Below, one piece after another: positions 26,688-36,530 of a stretch of DNA of 64,000 bases. The notes beneath the pieces were generated by a model. That model made no database searches, was not told the origin of the DNA, and saw nothing but the letters and a program-made list of their open reading frames with translations. Position 1 is the stretch's first letter. The number at the start of each line of letters is the position of its first letter. Origin of the DNA: Thalassospira profundimaris (GTDB lineage: Bacteria > Pseudomonadota > Alphaproteobacteria > Rhodospirillales > Thalassospiraceae). The translations under genes and the position numbers were made by a program. Where the stretch lies: contig NZ_JPWH01000016.1 of assembly GCF_003326755.1 (NCBI RefSeq), positions 36,808 through 100,807 on the forward strand, written 5' to 3'.

Positions 26688-29600
26688 CAGAAATTTACCT
26701 CCAGTCCGAACAGAACACCATCAGCCCCCTCATAGAGGTTTCCGCCAAGTGACTTTTGATATTCAAGGCGGGCATGAACGCGGGTACGATAGGCATTGTA
26801 TTTGTCATCATCGGTATAAAGTTGCCAGCGCACGCCGATCCCGCCGCGCAGGTCCTGGCGCCAGGTGTTATCGGGGTCCTGTGCGCTTGCCTCGACAAAT
26901 CCATAGGGCATGATTGTTTGTGCCGATTGTGTCGGCAGTTTGAAGCTGTGGCCCTGCTGGAACCGTGACGATGCCATATGGTTGCCCGACCGGGTCCACC
27001 AGGACAGATCAAGATTGACGAACCGTTCGTTCCAGTCATTCTGATCCACACGCCAGTCATTGCGATAGTCCCCCTGGTCCAGGAAGGATGCGGTGGCCCG
27101 CAGGATCAGATCATTATTGCGTTTATGGGCCCCGTTAAGGTCGCTGATCCCGTCGATCAATTTGTTCGGCTTAAGAATGTCGCCAGCTTTGATACCGGGT
27201 ACGTCGCTTTTGTTGCGTTCTGTCTGGCTAAACAGTTCACCATAAAGGTTCAGGTTATAATCGCCAAATGGCTTGTAACGCAGGCCAACACCGGTCGCCA
27301 GGGTCTGGGCAAAGCGTGCCCTGCCATTTCCGCCGGTCAGGACCCGTCCATAAACCGATATGCTGCTGCCATCACGGTTGGGCTCTTCACCCAGGGCATG
27401 GTCCCACAGGGCGGTTTGCACATTTTGGGATGATGCCCGGCGATCGGAACGATTATTTCCCAGGGGTAATTCGGTGGTTCCGGCGGGCGACCAGGTGCTT
27501 GCAAGTGTGATGCTGTCACGCCGTTCGAGTGTTTCATGCGCGCGGCGCTGGCGGTAGCGCCGGGCTTCCAGGCTGCCAAAGTCATCGCCCTGTGTGACGG
27601 GGTATTGTTCAAGGTCAATGGCAGCTTCCAGTTGCTTGCGTGCGGCCCTGCTATCGCCAACGGCGTTATAACGGTTTGCCAGTGTTTCATGCAGGCGATA
27701 ATCACTCGGATAGGCCACAACCGCCTTTTCCAGATAGGGAATAGCGGCATTTTGCTGCTTTGCATCGTCAAGGCTGGCAAGACGCATACCAAGATCGGCG
27801 ATATAACGCGGGTTGTCGGGATCCAGGGTTTGGGCCATCGTCAGCCAGTCGGTGCTAAGGGCGATATCCCCTGCCTTTTGCGCGGTTGCCGATGCCGCAT
27901 AATAATTTTCGGCATTAGGGGTGTGTTTCAGGGCGTTTTTTTGCCGCTGCAAGGCAAGATCAGGCTGCTTGCGGGCTTCCGCAATGGCGGCCCCCAATGC
28001 CCAGTCATTGGCGCGTGTCAGGTTCTTTGCCTGCAGCCAGAACTGTTCGGCCTTGTCGGGCTGGTCTGCTTCAAGGGCGCTGCGAGCCGCGGTCAGGTAG
28101 GCATTGCCGGTCATTTCCGCTGGCGGGACCTTTTGCCATATGTTCAACGCCGCCTCCGGGCTGCCACCTGCCTCAAGCGCATAGGCAAGCGCTATGATGC
28201 TGCCTGTGTCGCCCAGATCAACCGCTTTTTGATAATAAATCGAGGCGATGCCCGGGGTTTTGTCCATTGCGCATTGGCCAAGGGCGGCCAGCGTAGTGGG
28301 CTGATCGGGCAGGCCAGGTGCGTTTTGACGGACGATGTCGCAATGGTTATGGCTTGCAAGCTGCGATAAAAGCACGCCGCGTGTTTCACCCTTCAGGCGG
28401 GCAACAAGCTGTTTTATCCGTGCCACGTCATTTGGCCGTATATCCCGGGCGTAGAAAGATGCAAGACGTTGCAATAATCTATGGGGCAGCTTGCCATTAT
28501 GCTGGTCAAAGGCCTGTTCCAAAAGCTGCCTGGCAGCACCGCGCCGGTTGTTTTTCAGGGCAAGAAAACTTGCCTGGTCAAGTGCGTTTAGATCCCCGTC
28601 TTTGCGATAGACCGCCAGCCAGTATTTTTCAGCCGCGGTGTCATCCTGCATATTTTGGGCAAGCTGTGCGCTTAGCGTTAAGGTTTCTATGGTTTTGGGC
28701 TGCTGCTTAAGCCAGGCAAGGGCCTCGCTTTCATCGCCCCGGTCACGCAACAGGCTGACCAGCACGTTTTGGCGTTTGTTCTGCCATTGGGCGGGCAGGG
28801 ATTCTGTTTTCAGGGCGGTGACGGCTTCAAGGCGCTGTGCCAAAACAAGCCAGGTTTTGGGGTCGCTTGCGGCACGGCATTGGGTAAATTGCTGTTTTGC
28901 CTGTTCCGGGTTATGGCGCGACAGCCATTCGGCGGTTTCAAGGCAAGGACGGCCGATATTGTTGCTGGTAGTTTGATACAAATTTGTATCACCCGTTGTC
29001 TTTGCCAGTTCCCACAGGGTTTGTTGTTGTTCCGGGGCGTTCCGCTGTTTGTCGGGCAGGGCCTTGATCCATTTTTTTGCCAGGTTGATATTGCCAAGGG
29101 CAATGGCCCGTTTTGCCAGTGCCAGTTCGGCCTCTGTCTGGCTGGCGCTGTCCGGTGCGCTGGGCAACAGGGCCGTCAGTTCTGTTTCCAGCTGCATATT
29201 GGCATAGGCGTTGGCAAGGCGACGCCAGTTATCAGGCGATAACCGGCCCTGATCGGCAAGCGGGGCCAGCGCGGCAATGACGGCGCGCCAGTCATCTAGC
29301 TGCTCAGCCCAGATCGCGCGTGCGCGGTGCAGGGCATCACCATCCTGGTCGGGTTTGATGCTATCGAGCCACGCCAGGGCTTTTTCGTCCCCACCCGGTT
29401 GCTGCGACAGGCTTTGGGCATAGGCGCGCCAGATTTGTTCACGATCGGCAGTGTCCACAATATGGTTCAGCCAGGTGCGGATGTCGCTTTCGGGGGGTGG
29501 TGATGTTTCAATCCATTTAAGGCGCACATCCTGAAGGATTTTGTTTTTTTCCGCGTTATCAGGCAGTTTTTGTGCGCTGTCCAGGGCATCGGCAAAATGA

Positions 29601-29869
29601 TCCTGATTGATCTGGGCCTGGATAATCAGGTGACGGGCTTCTGTATTTTCAGGCACCAGAGACAGCAGATGTGCCATCAGTTTTTCAACATCGGCCCAGT
29701 TTTCGTGGGCAGCCGCACGATAGGCGCGGTCAAGATAGGGATAGCTTCTGAACCGGTCAAACGTATCAAGATCTTTTGCCCACGAAGATGATACGGGCAC
29801 AAACAGCACTATTTGTGTTGCCATAAAAGCCAGCAACAACAGGCGGATTTTGCGATAGCAACGGGTCAT
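26687..29869 (-). CDS. nfrA: NfrA-like outer-membrane TPR/beta-barrel protein
   Basis: The 1060-residue protein has a signal peptide (about 1-31) and a long alpha-helical repeat part (about 45-800) made of TPR-like pairs such as AENYYAASATAQKAGDIALS. The C-terminal part (about 830-1060) is rich in alternating hydrophobic strands, ends in phenylalanine (GLEVNF) and resembles the C-terminal domain of bacteriophage N4 adsorption protein A. E. coli NfrA is an outer-membrane component that exports the glycan made by NfrB and serves as N4 receptor. Organisation here is like AlgK/AlgE or BcsC: a periplasmic TPR scaffold plus an outer-membrane pore. It overlaps the glycosyltransferase gene by four bases. 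Confidence 0.85.
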   Translation of the reverse strand: MTRCYRKIRLLLLAFMATQIVLFVPVSSSWAKDLDTFDRFRSYPYLDRAYRAAAHENWADVEKLMAHLLSLVPENTEARHLIIQAQINQDHFADALDSAQKLPDNAEKNKILQDVRLKWIETSPPPESDIRTWLNHIVDTADREQIWRAYAQSLSQQPGGDEKALAWLDSIKPDQDGDALHRARAIWAEQLDDWRAVIAALAPLADQGRLSPDNWRRLANAYANMQLETELTALLPSAPDSASQTEAELALAKRAIALGNINLAKKWIKALPDKQRNAPEQQQTLWELAKTTGDTNLYQTTSNNIGRPCLETAEWLSRHNPEQAKQQFTQCRAASDPKTWLVLAQRLEAVTALKTESLPAQWQNKRQNVLVSLLRDRGDESEALAWLKQQPKTIETLTLSAQLAQNMQDDTAAEKYWLAVYRKDGDLNALDQASFLALKNNRRGAARQLLEQAFDQHNGKLPHRLLQRLASFYARDIRPNDVARIKQLVARLKGETRGVLLSQLASHNHCDIVRQNAPGLPDQPTTLAALGQCAMDKTPGIASIYYQKAVDLGDTGSIIALAYALEAGGSPEAALNIWQKVPPAEMTGNAYLTAARSALEADQPDKAEQFWLQAKNLTRANDWALGAAIAEARKQPDLALQRQKNALKHTPNAENYYAASATAQKAGDIALSTDWLTMAQTLDPDNPRYIADLGMRLASLDDAKQQNAAIPYLEKAVVAYPSDYRLHETLANRYNAVGDSRAARKQLEAAIDLEQYPVTQGDDFGSLEARRYRQRRAHETLERRDSITLASTWSPAGTTELPLGNNRSDRRASSQNVQTALWDHALGEEPNRDGSSISVYGRVLTGGNGRARFAQTLATGVGLRYKPFGDYNLNLYGELFSQTERNKSDVPGIKAGDILKPNKLIDGISDLNGAHKRNNDLILRATASFLDQGDYRNDWRVDQNDWNERFVNLDLSWWTRSGNHMASSRFQQGHSFKLPTQSAQTIMPYGFVEASAQDPDNTWRQDLRGGIGVRWQLYTDDDKYNAYRTRVHARLEYQKSLGGNLYEGADGVLFGLEVNF

Positions 29870-32046
29870 GCAGCCTCGCGTGCGAATTGATAGGCGGCAT
29901 GTTGTTCGTTTTCCTGGTCTTTCAAGGCCTGTTCAAGGCGGTCGCGGGTGATGATTCCCCGCGCGACCAGATGCGCCCCGAGAGATTCTTTTTCCGGGTC
30001 ATAATCAATCAGCGCCTGATTGAACAGCGCCGACGAGACAATGCCGCGTACCTGCAACAATTCGCCCAGCATGACCTGGTGCTGGCAGATATTTTCGATG
30101 CGTTCGGGATTGTTGCAGTTGGCCCGGGCAAATGCCAGAACCGTGCGGGTTTCGTCATTCTGGTGACGGTCACTATACCAGTTGCGCAAGGCCAGCGTGA
30201 CACGTCCCTGCGGGACGAGGCGGCAGGAAACAGGCTGTTTCAGTTTTCGGCTGATCGCGCCAAGCGATACCTGGCTGATCGGTCGTTCAGAGGCCAGGAC
30301 CAGGGTGTCGTCCTGCTGTTCGCATGGCGCAACGGCATAGCGTAACGCCAGATGACGGGGGAATTTTTCAATCAGATCGGCTGAAACGGCAAAAGGATTG
30401 AAATCCCCCCATTCCATGCCGGCCTGTTCGGCCAGGACCTCGGTCAATTGAATGCTGTTAATCAGCCCGCGCAGCATCAGCTCGCGGCCAAGACGGCGGC
30501 GGTGGGGGCTGGTAATGGCGGCTTCAAGCTGTTCGGGGGTCAGGAGGCCTTTTTCGATCAGGCGCTGGCCGATGGGAATTTGGGCGCTGCGCGAAACCGT
30601 CGGAAATTCGTGCGACGTTTTATCCCAGGCAACGCGCCGGGAATCTCCTGTTTTGACCACCTGTCGCAGGGCGCGGACATTGGCACAGAAATTGATCAGG
30701 TTGCTCCAGATGACACGGGGAACGGAGAGCAGACCCTGATGAATGCCATAGAAACGGGTGACAAAATAGCCGCGCTGCAATAGCCGGTTGAGCAGTAAAA
30801 AACCGTTGCATAATAACACGGTATGCAACAGCGGATCGTTGCCAAGAAGCGAGGGAAAATGCCAGGCATCCGGGACCAGGGCCGTAATCAGCCACATGGT
30901 CAGGATGACGAGTAGCATGACATTGACCAGCAGGCCCAGAAGGTTGGTCAGCAAACCGCGCCGGTCGCGCCACAAAAAGTAATTGATGATCCCGTACCGG
31001 CTCCAGCCCAGATTGCTGGTGCCCTGAAAGACAATGCCGGTAATCCAGCGTGATTTCTGGCGCACGGCATGACCAAAGGAGCGCGGAAAATGTTCGCGGA
31101 CACAAATGACCTGTGTTGTTTTGCGGTCCATACCGGGCATCCAGCGGGTTTTGAGTGCCAGGCTGGGATCGGAAACCGAGAAACGGGCAAAAATGCAGAC
31201 CATGCCCTTTTGTTTCAGGCGAAAACCGATATCGTAATCCTCGGTCAGGCTTTGTACGTCAAAGGCAATGCCGTCGCCCTCCTCAAGCAGGGCGGCAATG
31301 GCACGGCGGCTAAAACAGGTGCCGACACCGGCACTGGGCACCTGGCCGGAAAGGGCCTCTCGCACGATAACGTCCTTGCCGTGATATTCGGCAAATTCAT
31401 CGGCATAATGCCCGGCGGTAAAGCCCCACCATTTTGGTGGATAGGGATAAACCGGCACCTGGATCAGGTCCTTTTTGGGTAAAAGATAGTTAAACAGCCG
31501 CAATTCCAGCGGCGAGATGACGTCTTCGGCATCATGCAGGATGAACCCGGCAAACTGGATATTTGCCTGATCCTCGAATGTCAGGATGGCATCGATAATG
31601 TTGTTGAGGCAGTCTGCCTTGCTGGTGGGGCCAGGGCGCACACAGACAACCTTGTGCACATTGGGAAAATGCGCACAAACCGCATCGACATCGCGCTGGG
31701 TTTCGGGGTCGTTGGGATAGGTACCAACAAAAATCTGATAATTCTCGTAATCCAGGGTGGCGGCAGCAAGACGTGCCATTTCACCAACTACGCCCACCTC
31801 CTGCCAGGCCGGTACCATGATGGCGAGCGGTTTTTCCGGCACACCATACAGGCGCTTTTGATCGGCCGGGGCATGTTTGTCATAGATGCGGAAATGGCGA
31901 AAACACTTGCGTGCCCAATAAACGATGTCGATGAACAAATCATCGATCCCCAGCAGGAAAATCGTACCGGCAAGCAGGATGACGATGATTTTGAGCGCAA
32001 AGAAAATATAGATCAGGGTGTCTACTGTCTCGAAACTCATGCACAT
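29866..32046 (-). CDS. nfrB: NfrB-like membrane glycosyltransferase with C-terminal MshEN (c-di-GMP) region
   Basis: The 726-residue inner-membrane protein (numbered from 32046; ATG 32040 gives an ATGA overlap and is equally possible) has an N-terminal membrane segment, then a GT2 domain (about 70-340) with acidic motifs DAED at 172-175 and TED at 268-270 and QKSRW at 330-334, the acceptor-site motif of processive synthases. More helices follow (about 370-450). Residues about 490-625 are an MshEN/GspE-N-type region (GQRLIEKGLLTPEQLE, RRLGRELMLRGLI), and a similar short unit recurs near the C-terminus. MshEN domains bind cyclic di-GMP. The protein probably polymerises a HexNAc glycan under c-di-GMP control, fed by the epimerase encoded upstream. 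Confidence 0.87.
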   Translation of the reverse strand: MCMSFETVDTLIYIFFALKIIVILLAGTIFLLGIDDLFIDIVYWARKCFRHFRIYDKHAPADQKRLYGVPEKPLAIMVPAWQEVGVVGEMARLAAATLDYENYQIFVGTYPNDPETQRDVDAVCAHFPNVHKVVCVRPGPTSKADCLNNIIDAILTFEDQANIQFAGFILHDAEDVISPLELRLFNYLLPKKDLIQVPVYPYPPKWWGFTAGHYADEFAEYHGKDVIVREALSGQVPSAGVGTCFSRRAIAALLEEGDGIAFDVQSLTEDYDIGFRLKQKGMVCIFARFSVSDPSLALKTRWMPGMDRKTTQVICVREHFPRSFGHAVRQKSRWITGIVFQGTSNLGWSRYGIINYFLWRDRRGLLTNLLGLLVNVMLLVILTMWLITALVPDAWHFPSLLGNDPLLHTVLLCNGFLLLNRLLQRGYFVTRFYGIHQGLLSVPRVIWSNLINFCANVRALRQVVKTGDSRRVAWDKTSHEFPTVSRSAQIPIGQRLIEKGLLTPEQLEAAITSPHRRRLGRELMLRGLINSIQLTEVLAEQAGMEWGDFNPFAVSADLIEKFPRHLALRYAVAPCEQQDDTLVLASERPISQVSLGAISRKLKQPVSCRLVPQGRVTLALRNWYSDRHQNDETRTVLAFARANCNNPERIENICQHQVMLGELLQVRGIVSSALFNQALIDYDPEKESLGAHLVARGIITRDRLEQALKDQENEQHAAYQFAREAA

Positions 32047-33188
32047 TCATCCAGTGATTGTGACTGTTTCCATGCCAGCAACCTTTCAAGGATACGTTCA
32101 CAGGCGCGCCCGTCGCCAAAGGGCGAGTGTCTGGTGGTGAACTCGCGATAATAGGCGGCATCCTCGATCAGGCGGGTTGTTTGCGCGATGATTTTGTCCG
32201 GGTTGGTGCCTACCAGCATGGCGCGGTCCTGCAAGCGGCCCGATGGTCTTTCGGTGACATTGCGCAAGACCAGTACCGGTTTGCCCAGGGCGGGTGCCTC
32301 TTCCTGTATGCCGCCGGAATCGGTCATGATCAGATAGGCATTTTTCATGAGCCAGACAAAATGGCGATAGTCCTGCGGCGCTGTCAGAATAATGTTTTCA
32401 CGGTGGCCCAGCATCCGATAAACAACATCATGCACCCGTGGATTCATGTGAACGGGATAGACAAACTGGATGTCGGGATAGCGTTGGGCAAGTGTATCAA
32501 GTGCGTGACAGATTTCCTCAAACCCGTGCCCCAGGCTTTCGCGGCGATGGCCGGTAATCAGGATCATTTTGCGGGCGGGGTCAATGCTGGCAAGTGGCGA
32601 CTGCGGGGCTGGCTGCCAGTTGGTCTGATCAAGGCGTTCATTCATCCACAACAGGGCATCAATGACGGTATTGCCGGTTACAAGGATACAGTGATCGCAC
32701 ACCCCTTCTGCCAGAAGATTCAGTTTGGCCTTTTCGGTTGGCGGAAAGTGCAGGTTTGCCAGTACGGCCGTCAGGCGGCGATTGGCTTCCTCCGGCCAGG
32801 GGGATTGCAGATCGCCTGTTCTTAAACCGGCCTCGATATGGGCTACCGGGATATGGCGGTGAAACGCGGCGAGAGAGGCAATAAAACTGGTGGTGGTGTC
32901 ACCATGTACCAGCACGATATCGGGCTGGTTTTGGTGATAGCTGTGATCAAGTTTGCCAAGCAGCGCCTGCGAGAGACCGTTTAATGTCTGATCGCGCGTC
33001 ATGACATCAAGATCTTCGTCAATTTGCAGATCAAATGCCTTGATAACAGATGCCAGCATTTCCCGGTGCTGGCCAGTTGAACAGATATGCAGGTCGATGT
33101 CGGAACGATTTTGCAGCAGGCGCGCCAAGGGTGCCATTTTAATAGCTTCGGGGCGTGTTCCAAATACCATCATGATCTTGAGGTTCAT
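32037..33188 (-). CDS. wecB: UDP-N-acetylglucosamine 2-epimerase (non-hydrolysing)
   Basis: The 383-residue cytosolic enzyme interconverts UDP-GlcNAc and UDP-ManNAc. Family motifs are clear: MVFGTRPEAIKMAPL at the N-terminus, VHGDTTTS, HIEAGLRTGD, PEEANRR, TGHRRES and TDSGGIQEEAP. Start 33188 is chosen for its GAGGGA ribosome binding site and because it begins at the conserved first strand; the frame is open to 33227. It is first in the minus-strand operon and overlaps the glycosyltransferase gene. In E. coli this enzyme (WecB/NfrC) is needed with NfrA and NfrB for N4 adsorption; here it is in the same operon, suggesting that ManNAc is part of the glycan. Confidence 0.95.
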   Translation of the reverse strand: MNLKIMMVFGTRPEAIKMAPLARLLQNRSDIDLHICSTGQHREMLASVIKAFDLQIDEDLDVMTRDQTLNGLSQALLGKLDHSYHQNQPDIVLVHGDTTTSFIASLAAFHRHIPVAHIEAGLRTGDLQSPWPEEANRRLTAVLANLHFPPTEKAKLNLLAEGVCDHCILVTGNTVIDALLWMNERLDQTNWQPAPQSPLASIDPARKMILITGHRRESLGHGFEEICHALDTLAQRYPDIQFVYPVHMNPRVHDVVYRMLGHRENIILTAPQDYRHFVWLMKNAYLIMTDSGGIQEEAPALGKPVLVLRNVTERPSGRLQDRAMLVGTNPDKIIAQTTRLIEDAAYYREFTTRHSPFGDGRACERILERLLAWKQSQSLDECA

Positions 33189-33703
33189 TTTTCCCTCGTA
33201 TATTTTTTCTGATATTTGTAAGGGCATTTTTTGGGCGGCGATTTCAGGGTTGGTGGCGGTTTATCTGTTCAGGCTGGGGACTTTCCGGAGTGCGGTCTTT
33301 ATAATTTAATTAATTTCATCAAACGGCGTGCTATATATTTTGTTCCATATTCGGCGAAATAATGGCTTGATTTGACACGAAAACGACAAAATTTAATTTG
33401 ATTAATTTTCGACTTTAAATTGTATATTTAATTATATATCTCCGAAAATTGTGCCGTTGTCAAAATCTCAATTCTGACAAATTATTACAATCTTTGGTGG
33501 GCGGGCGATTTTGGGTCACATCTTGGCAGGGTGTTTTTAAGTGAATTAAATCACAAAAAGATTCTTTTGATCCGTGGTTTATTTTTAATTGTTTTTTATC
33601 GCGCGCAAACCGTGCATTCAAAGGAAAATCACGCCCGATGCAGGAGCAAGGGTTAGAACCATCCTGTAGGTGATAAAGAGTTCGCCGGTGTTCAAAGGCG
33701 TGT
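33189..33703. promoter_or_regulatory. Very AT-rich gap upstream of the glycan operon
   Basis: No gene is seen in this 515-base gap. The part from about 33300 to 33610 is strikingly AT-rich, with runs such as aaatttaatttgattaattt and atatttaattatatatc, against GC-moderate flanks. It should hold the promoter of the minus-strand epimerase-nfr operon and the end of the 3-hydroxyacyl-CoA dehydrogenase operon. Such tracts are typical of UP elements or binding by xenogeneic silencers, but no precise site can be called. Confidence 0.5.
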
Positions 33704-35680
33704 TTATGATCCCGTCGGGCTGTTCGTTTTCATGAACATCGGTCCGCCACGCCAGCGCGGGAAGCCATAGCCATTTACCATGACAACATCAATGGCATCG
33801 TCAGAATGGGCGATACCTTCATTCAGGATTTTATCGCCTTCCCGTTGCATGGTTGCAATGATGGTTTTTATGATCTCGGATTGGCTGAAGGTGCGCCGGA
33901 CAATGCCTTTGCGGGCTGATTCCTGTTCAATCAGGCGTTTGACGTCAGGATCGGGTTGTGGTGCCGATTGGGCATTGTCATAGCGAAACCATCCCCGCCC
34001 GGTTTTACGGCCAAGGCGGCCCTGTTCGCACAGGTAATCGCCCAGGGCGACATAACGTTCATTGGGGTTGCGGGTTGCGGCCTGGCGTTGCCGTGTTTTC
34101 CACGAAATTTCCAGCCCGGCCATATCCTGCATGGCAAACAGACCCATTGGAAAGCCAAAATCGGTCATGGCGGTGTCGATCTGTTCGGGATAGGCGCCAT
34201 CCTCGATCATATATTCGCATTGCTTGCGATAGGCCGACATGATGCGATTGCCAATAAAACCGTCGCACACGCCGGTGGGAACGGCAATTTTGCCAAGCTT
34301 GCGGGCAAAGGCCAATGCTGTTGCCAGTGTGTGCGGATTGGCCCCATCGGTGCAGACAACTTCCAACAGTTTCATGATATGGGCTGGCGAGAAAAAATGC
34401 AGGCCAATCACCCGTTCCGGGTTAGGGATGCTGTGCGCCAGCGCATTGATATCCAGATAAGATGTGTTTGAGGCAATAATAGCGGTTGAATCAATAATCC
34501 TTGCGACGGCGTCAAAGACCGATTTTTTGACCTCGAAATCTTCAAACACGGCTTCGATAACCAATTCTGCCGGAGCCAGTGCCGCGTAATCGGTATTGCC
34601 ATGCAATTGCGATAATAGCTGGTCGCAACGATCCTGGGAAATGATGCCGCGTTTCAGGCTGCCTTGCAGATGGTTGGTGACATTTTCCCGGCCTTTGGCA
34701 AGGGCGGCATCATCGCGTTCGATCATGATGGTTTGATAGCCCGCAAGCAGGCAGGCCGTGGCAATGCCTGCCCCCATCAGGCCACCGCCCACGATGCCAA
34801 TTATCGTGATGTTGGTGGGGGTAATACCCTTGACCATCGGTAGTTTGGCAACATTTTTTTCCGCCATGAAAATATGGCGTAATGCCCGGGATTGTTCCCC
34901 CTCGCGCAAGGAGACAAATTGCTGGCGTTCGTTCGCCAGGGCCTGATCGGCGGGTAGGGCAAGATTATCACGCATGGTTTTAATCGCGATAACCGGAGCG
35001 ACCGCCCCGCGCGCCTTTTGTTCTGTTTTGGCAATCAGCTTATCCCAGTCCGGTTGTTCCGTGCCGGGTATAGTGCGTTTTGTAAGGGGAATCGGGCAGG
35101 GCTGTGTTGCCATCTTGCGGGCATAGTCGATGGTGGTCTGTCGCAGGTCACTCTCGCTGGTTGTGATCTGGTCAATCAGGCCCCAGTCAAGGGCGATAGA
35201 GGCCGTGACGGGCTTGCCATTGCTGATAAGTGAAATGGCATTTTCCACGCCAATTAGCCGCGGGGTGCGAACGGTGCCGCCCGCCCCCGGGATCAGGCCC
35301 AGATTAACCTCGGGAAAGCCAAGACGGGTTGCAGGATGCGCAATACGATAGTGACAACCAAGGGCCACTTCCAGTCCACCGCCCAATACGGTGCCGTGCA
35401 GGGCGGCAACGACCGGGACCGGCATGTCCTCCAGTGCGGCAATAACATCAGGCAACAGCGGCGCACGGGCGGGCTGGTTAAATTCGGAAATATCCGCCCC
35501 GGCAATAAAGGTTGTGCCAGTGCAACACAGGATAATGGCCGTAACCGCCGGATTTTGCCGGATACGTGCCAGGGCATCCATCACACCGCTACGCACCGCG
35601 TGACTGGTGGCGTTAATTGGCGGGTTGTTGATGTCGATGATGGCAATATGATCGGCAAATTCCAGCGTTACGGCGGGCAT
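33704..35680 (-). CDS. Fused enoyl-CoA hydratase / 3-hydroxyacyl-CoA dehydrogenase
   Basis: The 658-residue bifunctional enzyme resembles FadB/FadJ or the peroxisomal multifunctional protein. The hydratase half (about 1-190) has the oxyanion-hole segments ADISEF and HGTVLGGGLEVALG and the glutamate in PEVNLGLIPGAGG. The dehydrogenase half begins near residue 295 with the NAD-binding GGGLMGAG, has GLHFFSPAHIMKLLEV with the catalytic histidine, and ends in the C-terminal 3HCDH domains. It would hydrate an enoyl-CoA and oxidise the 3-hydroxyacyl-CoA. It follows the formamidase gene by one base. Beside the 2-aminobenzoyl-CoA genes it probably handles ring-opening or beta-oxidation steps after ring reduction. 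Confidence 0.92.
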   Translation of the reverse strand: MPAVTLEFADHIAIIDINNPPINATSHAVRSGVMDALARIRQNPAVTAIILCCTGTTFIAGADISEFNQPARAPLLPDVIAALEDMPVPVVAALHGTVLGGGLEVALGCHYRIAHPATRLGFPEVNLGLIPGAGGTVRTPRLIGVENAISLISNGKPVTASIALDWGLIDQITTSESDLRQTTIDYARKMATQPCPIPLTKRTIPGTEQPDWDKLIAKTEQKARGAVAPVIAIKTMRDNLALPADQALANERQQFVSLREGEQSRALRHIFMAEKNVAKLPMVKGITPTNITIIGIVGGGLMGAGIATACLLAGYQTIMIERDDAALAKGRENVTNHLQGSLKRGIISQDRCDQLLSQLHGNTDYAALAPAELVIEAVFEDFEVKKSVFDAVARIIDSTAIIASNTSYLDINALAHSIPNPERVIGLHFFSPAHIMKLLEVVCTDGANPHTLATALAFARKLGKIAVPTGVCDGFIGNRIMSAYRKQCEYMIEDGAYPEQIDTAMTDFGFPMGLFAMQDMAGLEISWKTRQRQAATRNPNERYVALGDYLCEQGRLGRKTGRGWFRYDNAQSAPQPDPDVKRLIEQESARKGIVRRTFSQSEIIKTIIATMQREGDKILNEGIAHSDDAIDVVMVNGYGFPRWRGGPMFMKTNSPTGS

Positions 35681-35681
35681 T

Positions 35682-36530
35682 TCAGTCTCCGTCTTCGATG
35701 ATTCCGGAAAGCAGGCAGCAGGTCATGTCGGATTCAGGATCAGTCAAATCGTCAATCACGGTAAAATGATGCCTGTCCGGTGCGTGGACGCATTGGGTAT
35801 TGGCCCCAAGACCGGTCCAGATATTCGCCAGAAGATCGCTTTGGCGGACAAATTCCGGTCGTTCGTCGGCACCAACCCAGCAGGTTACGCGCGCCGGTTT
35901 GTTCCCGGGGCGGGCCGGCGCCAGAAGGGCCGGGCTTTCACTTTGTGCCTCGGGGGCATCAATATTTAAAACCTGGTTCATTTCGGTATGGCGCAGCGGG
36001 CGCAGGTCATGCAAGCCGCTGATCGGCATGACATGGCCGATACGGTCCAGGGTTTGGGAGGATAGCGGACTACCGTCGCAAATCATGCGCGCGGCCAAAT
36101 GTCCGCCTGCCGAATGACCCGATAGATGAATGGGGCCGTCAATTTCACCCGCAGCATGGTCAATGGCTGTGGCAATTTGTTTGGTGATGGTGGCAAGGCG
36201 GGCGTTGGGGGCCAGTGTATAGCTTGGCATGCACACCGCCCACCCCTGTGTGACCGCCCCATTGGCAAAATGTGACCAGGTGGATTTGTCAAATGACCGC
36301 CAATAGCCGCCATGTACAAACACCATCAGGCCTTTGGGTGTGCCTTCGGGCAGGAACAGGTCGTATTTTTCACGCGTCAATGTGCCATAGGCAATATCGA
36401 GTCTTGCGCGATTGGTTGTTGCCAGTTGATCGCGAAAGGCCTGTGCCGCTTTTTCCCATTTGGGCGGATAGCTGGTGGCATTTTCAATGTAATTGCCATT
36501 GGCATAGGCATCGTCCCAGTCTCTGATCAT
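35682..36530 (-). CDS. Alpha/beta-hydrolase, probable kynurenine formamidase
   Basis: The 282-residue enzyme has the arylformamidase pattern of the alpha/beta-hydrolase type (eukaryotic AFMID/BNA7), not the usual bacterial KynB cyclase fold. It shows HGGYW (73-77) for the oxyanion hole, GHSAGG with nucleophile Ser140, Asp222 in GADE and His254 or His255 in DRHHF as the triad. The frame is open to 36596, but ATG 36530 has an AAAGGA site eight bases upstream and gives the normal family start. It would split N-formylkynurenine to kynurenine and formate, the step between the dioxygenase and kynureninase encoded on the other side of the divergent promoter. Confidence 0.85.
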   Translation of the reverse strand: MIRDWDDAYANGNYIENATSYPPKWEKAAQAFRDQLATTNRARLDIAYGTLTREKYDLFLPEGTPKGLMVFVHGGYWRSFDKSTWSHFANGAVTQGWAVCMPSYTLAPNARLATITKQIATAIDHAAGEIDGPIHLSGHSAGGHLAARMICDGSPLSSQTLDRIGHVMPISGLHDLRPLRHTEMNQVLNIDAPEAQSESPALLAPARPGNKPARVTCWVGADERPEFVRQSDLLANIWTGLGANTQCVHAPDRHHFTVIDDLTDPESDMTCCLLSGIIEDGD

